DNA from: Candidatus Gerdarchaeota archaeon
GTDB taxonomy: Archaea > Asgardarchaeota > Heimdallarchaeia > JABLTI01
Direction of reading: 5' to 3'
DNA length: 13,540 nt
Assembly: GCA_016840905.1 (NCBI GenBank)
Contig: JAEORM010000203.1
Location: 1-13,540, forward strand
Translations under genes and position numbers: made by a program
Shown here: in pieces, positions 13,054-13,540 of the stretch
Layout of the letters: each line of letters opens with the position of its first letter
How positions within the stretch are numbered: position 1 is the stretch's first letter
Notes under the pieces: generated by a model
What the model was told of the DNA's origin: nothing
Databases searched by the model: none
The model's input: the letters and a program-made list of their open reading frames with translations, nothing else

Positions 13054-13488
13054 ATGTCTAATGAAGAAACTCCAAAAGAAAACACAAGTGAGACGTATTT
13101 TCAATATTATATTAAACACTATTCAACCTGGATTTCGATTTTAATTTCATTATACCTCCTACTTGATATAATCATGCTTTTTGTTCAAATTCATTATACA
13201 TTTGCTGAAATATTCGCTTATTTTGGAATCATTATGATACTTATTAGTGCAGGAACACTAACCTTTGTTTACTTTGAAAAAAATTATTTTTGGGCACTAT
13301 TATGTTCTATTTTTATAGGATTACTAACGACCATTGAAACCAGTATCTATATAGCAATTGTACAAATGGAAAAAGTATCATTAGTTTTAGCTATTATATC
13401 ATTGGTTTGTTCGATTGTAATGATTATTCTACCAGAAATTTTAGTCTATCTAAAAAATACTAAGATATATAGAAAGATGATAAAATAA
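13054..13488 (+). CDS. Small four-helix membrane protein of unknown function
   Basis: I do not recognise a family. From the ATG at 13054 the protein has 144 residues: a charged hydrophilic N-terminus (about 1-22, rich in Glu, Lys, Asn and Thr), then four hydrophobic helices at about 24-44, 50-72, 78-100 and 107-130, and a basic C-terminus (KNTKIYRKMIK). Basic residues at the C-terminal end favour a cytoplasmic C-terminus. The third helix includes TTIETS, a polar stretch with an acidic residue inside the membrane, which may be functional. An in-frame TTG at 13039 would add five residues, but it has no ribosome binding site, while GGAAG precedes the ATG at eight-base spacing. The stop is one base away from the stop of a convergent minus-strand gene. 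Its promoter region carries a perfect dyad. Confidence 0.7.
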   Translation: MSNEETPKENTSETYFQYYIKHYSTWISILISLYLLLDIIMLFVQIHYTFAEIFAYFGIIMILISAGTLTFVYFEKNYFWALLCSIFIGLLTTIETSIYIAIVQMEKVSLVLAIISLVCSIVMIILPEILVYLKNTKIYRKMIK

Positions 13489-13489
13489 A

Positions 13490-13540
13490 TCAAACGAAAT
13501 CAAACAAGCTTTTTTGCCCTTTCATTTCAATAGATTCTTC
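13490..13540 (-). CDS. 3' end of a minus-strand gene ending in a PCNA-binding (PIP) motif, partial
   Basis: Reading from the right edge on the minus strand gives 16 codons, EESIEMKGQKSLFDFV, then TGA. The final QKSLFDFV fits the archaeal C-terminal PIP box (QxxLxxF plus a hydrophobic residue), as found at the ends of replication factor C large subunit and several other archaeal replication and repair proteins. The stop is one base from the stop of the convergent membrane-protein gene, the same compact arrangement as at 10390/10393. Sixteen codons cannot identify the protein; RFC large subunit is a plausible guess only. Confidence 0.55.
   Translation of the reverse strand, partial: EESIEMKGQKSLFDFV

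Noticed and set aside
1..13540. tRNA genes, CRISPR arrays, insertion sequences, prophage or defence islands
   Set aside because: Looked for by eye on both strands. No cloverleaf-like GC-rich segments, no regularly spaced direct repeats and no transposase, integrase or nuclease-defence gene sets were found.

Overview
The window is AT-rich (roughly one third G+C by eye) and reads as the chromosome of an archaeon, most likely an Asgard archaeon. The archaeal signs are a Hef-type helicase-nuclease, a C-terminal PCNA-binding peptide at the right edge, an archaeal-type cis-prenyltransferase next to an archaeal NYN protein, GGTGA-type ribosome binding sites and BRE/TATA-like promoters. The Asgard signs are two Roadblock/LC7 proteins, a gelsolin-like-domain protein with a proline/glutamine-rich linker, a ZNRD2/Sssca1-type zinc protein and a PAC3/PAC4-like proteasome assembly chaperone. 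A heimdallarchaeial affiliation is possible but is only a guess; no marker gene here fixes the lineage.

Layout. Positions 2-2867 carry a co-directional bshC (5'-truncated by the window edge), bshB and bshA set, which encodes the whole three-step bacillithiol pathway. This pathway is known from Firmicutes and some other bacteria, so it is the metabolic surprise of the window. A convergent minus-strand gene (2897-3595) encodes a sequon-rich, membrane-anchored surface protein. A 363-base intergenic region with divergent promoters follows, then a Roadblock protein (3959-4390) and a histidine phosphatase (4482-5072).

Positions 5153-6840 hold a tight three-gene set: uppS (polyprenyl diphosphate synthase), a NYN/PIN-like putative ribonuclease, and the PAC3/PAC4-like protein. 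Positions 7037-8545 hold the gelsolin-like protein and a second Roadblock protein, each with its own TATA-like element and ending in a hairpin plus T-run. Positions 8702-10390 hold a SAMHD1-like HD phosphohydrolase and the zinc-ribbon/coiled-coil protein. Hef runs convergently on the minus strand (10393-12852), followed by a small four-helix membrane protein (13054-13488). The last 51 bases are the 3' end of another minus-strand gene ending in a PCNA-binding motif.

The main functional themes are thiol redox chemistry (bsh genes), lipid carrier synthesis and a likely N-glycosylated surface protein (uppS, 2897-3595), cytoskeleton and small-GTPase regulation (gelsolin-like, Roadblock), proteostasis (PAC-like), and nucleotide pool and replication-fork maintenance (HD protein, Hef, the PIP-box protein at the edge). 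No tRNA, rRNA, CRISPR array, insertion sequence or transposase gene was seen.
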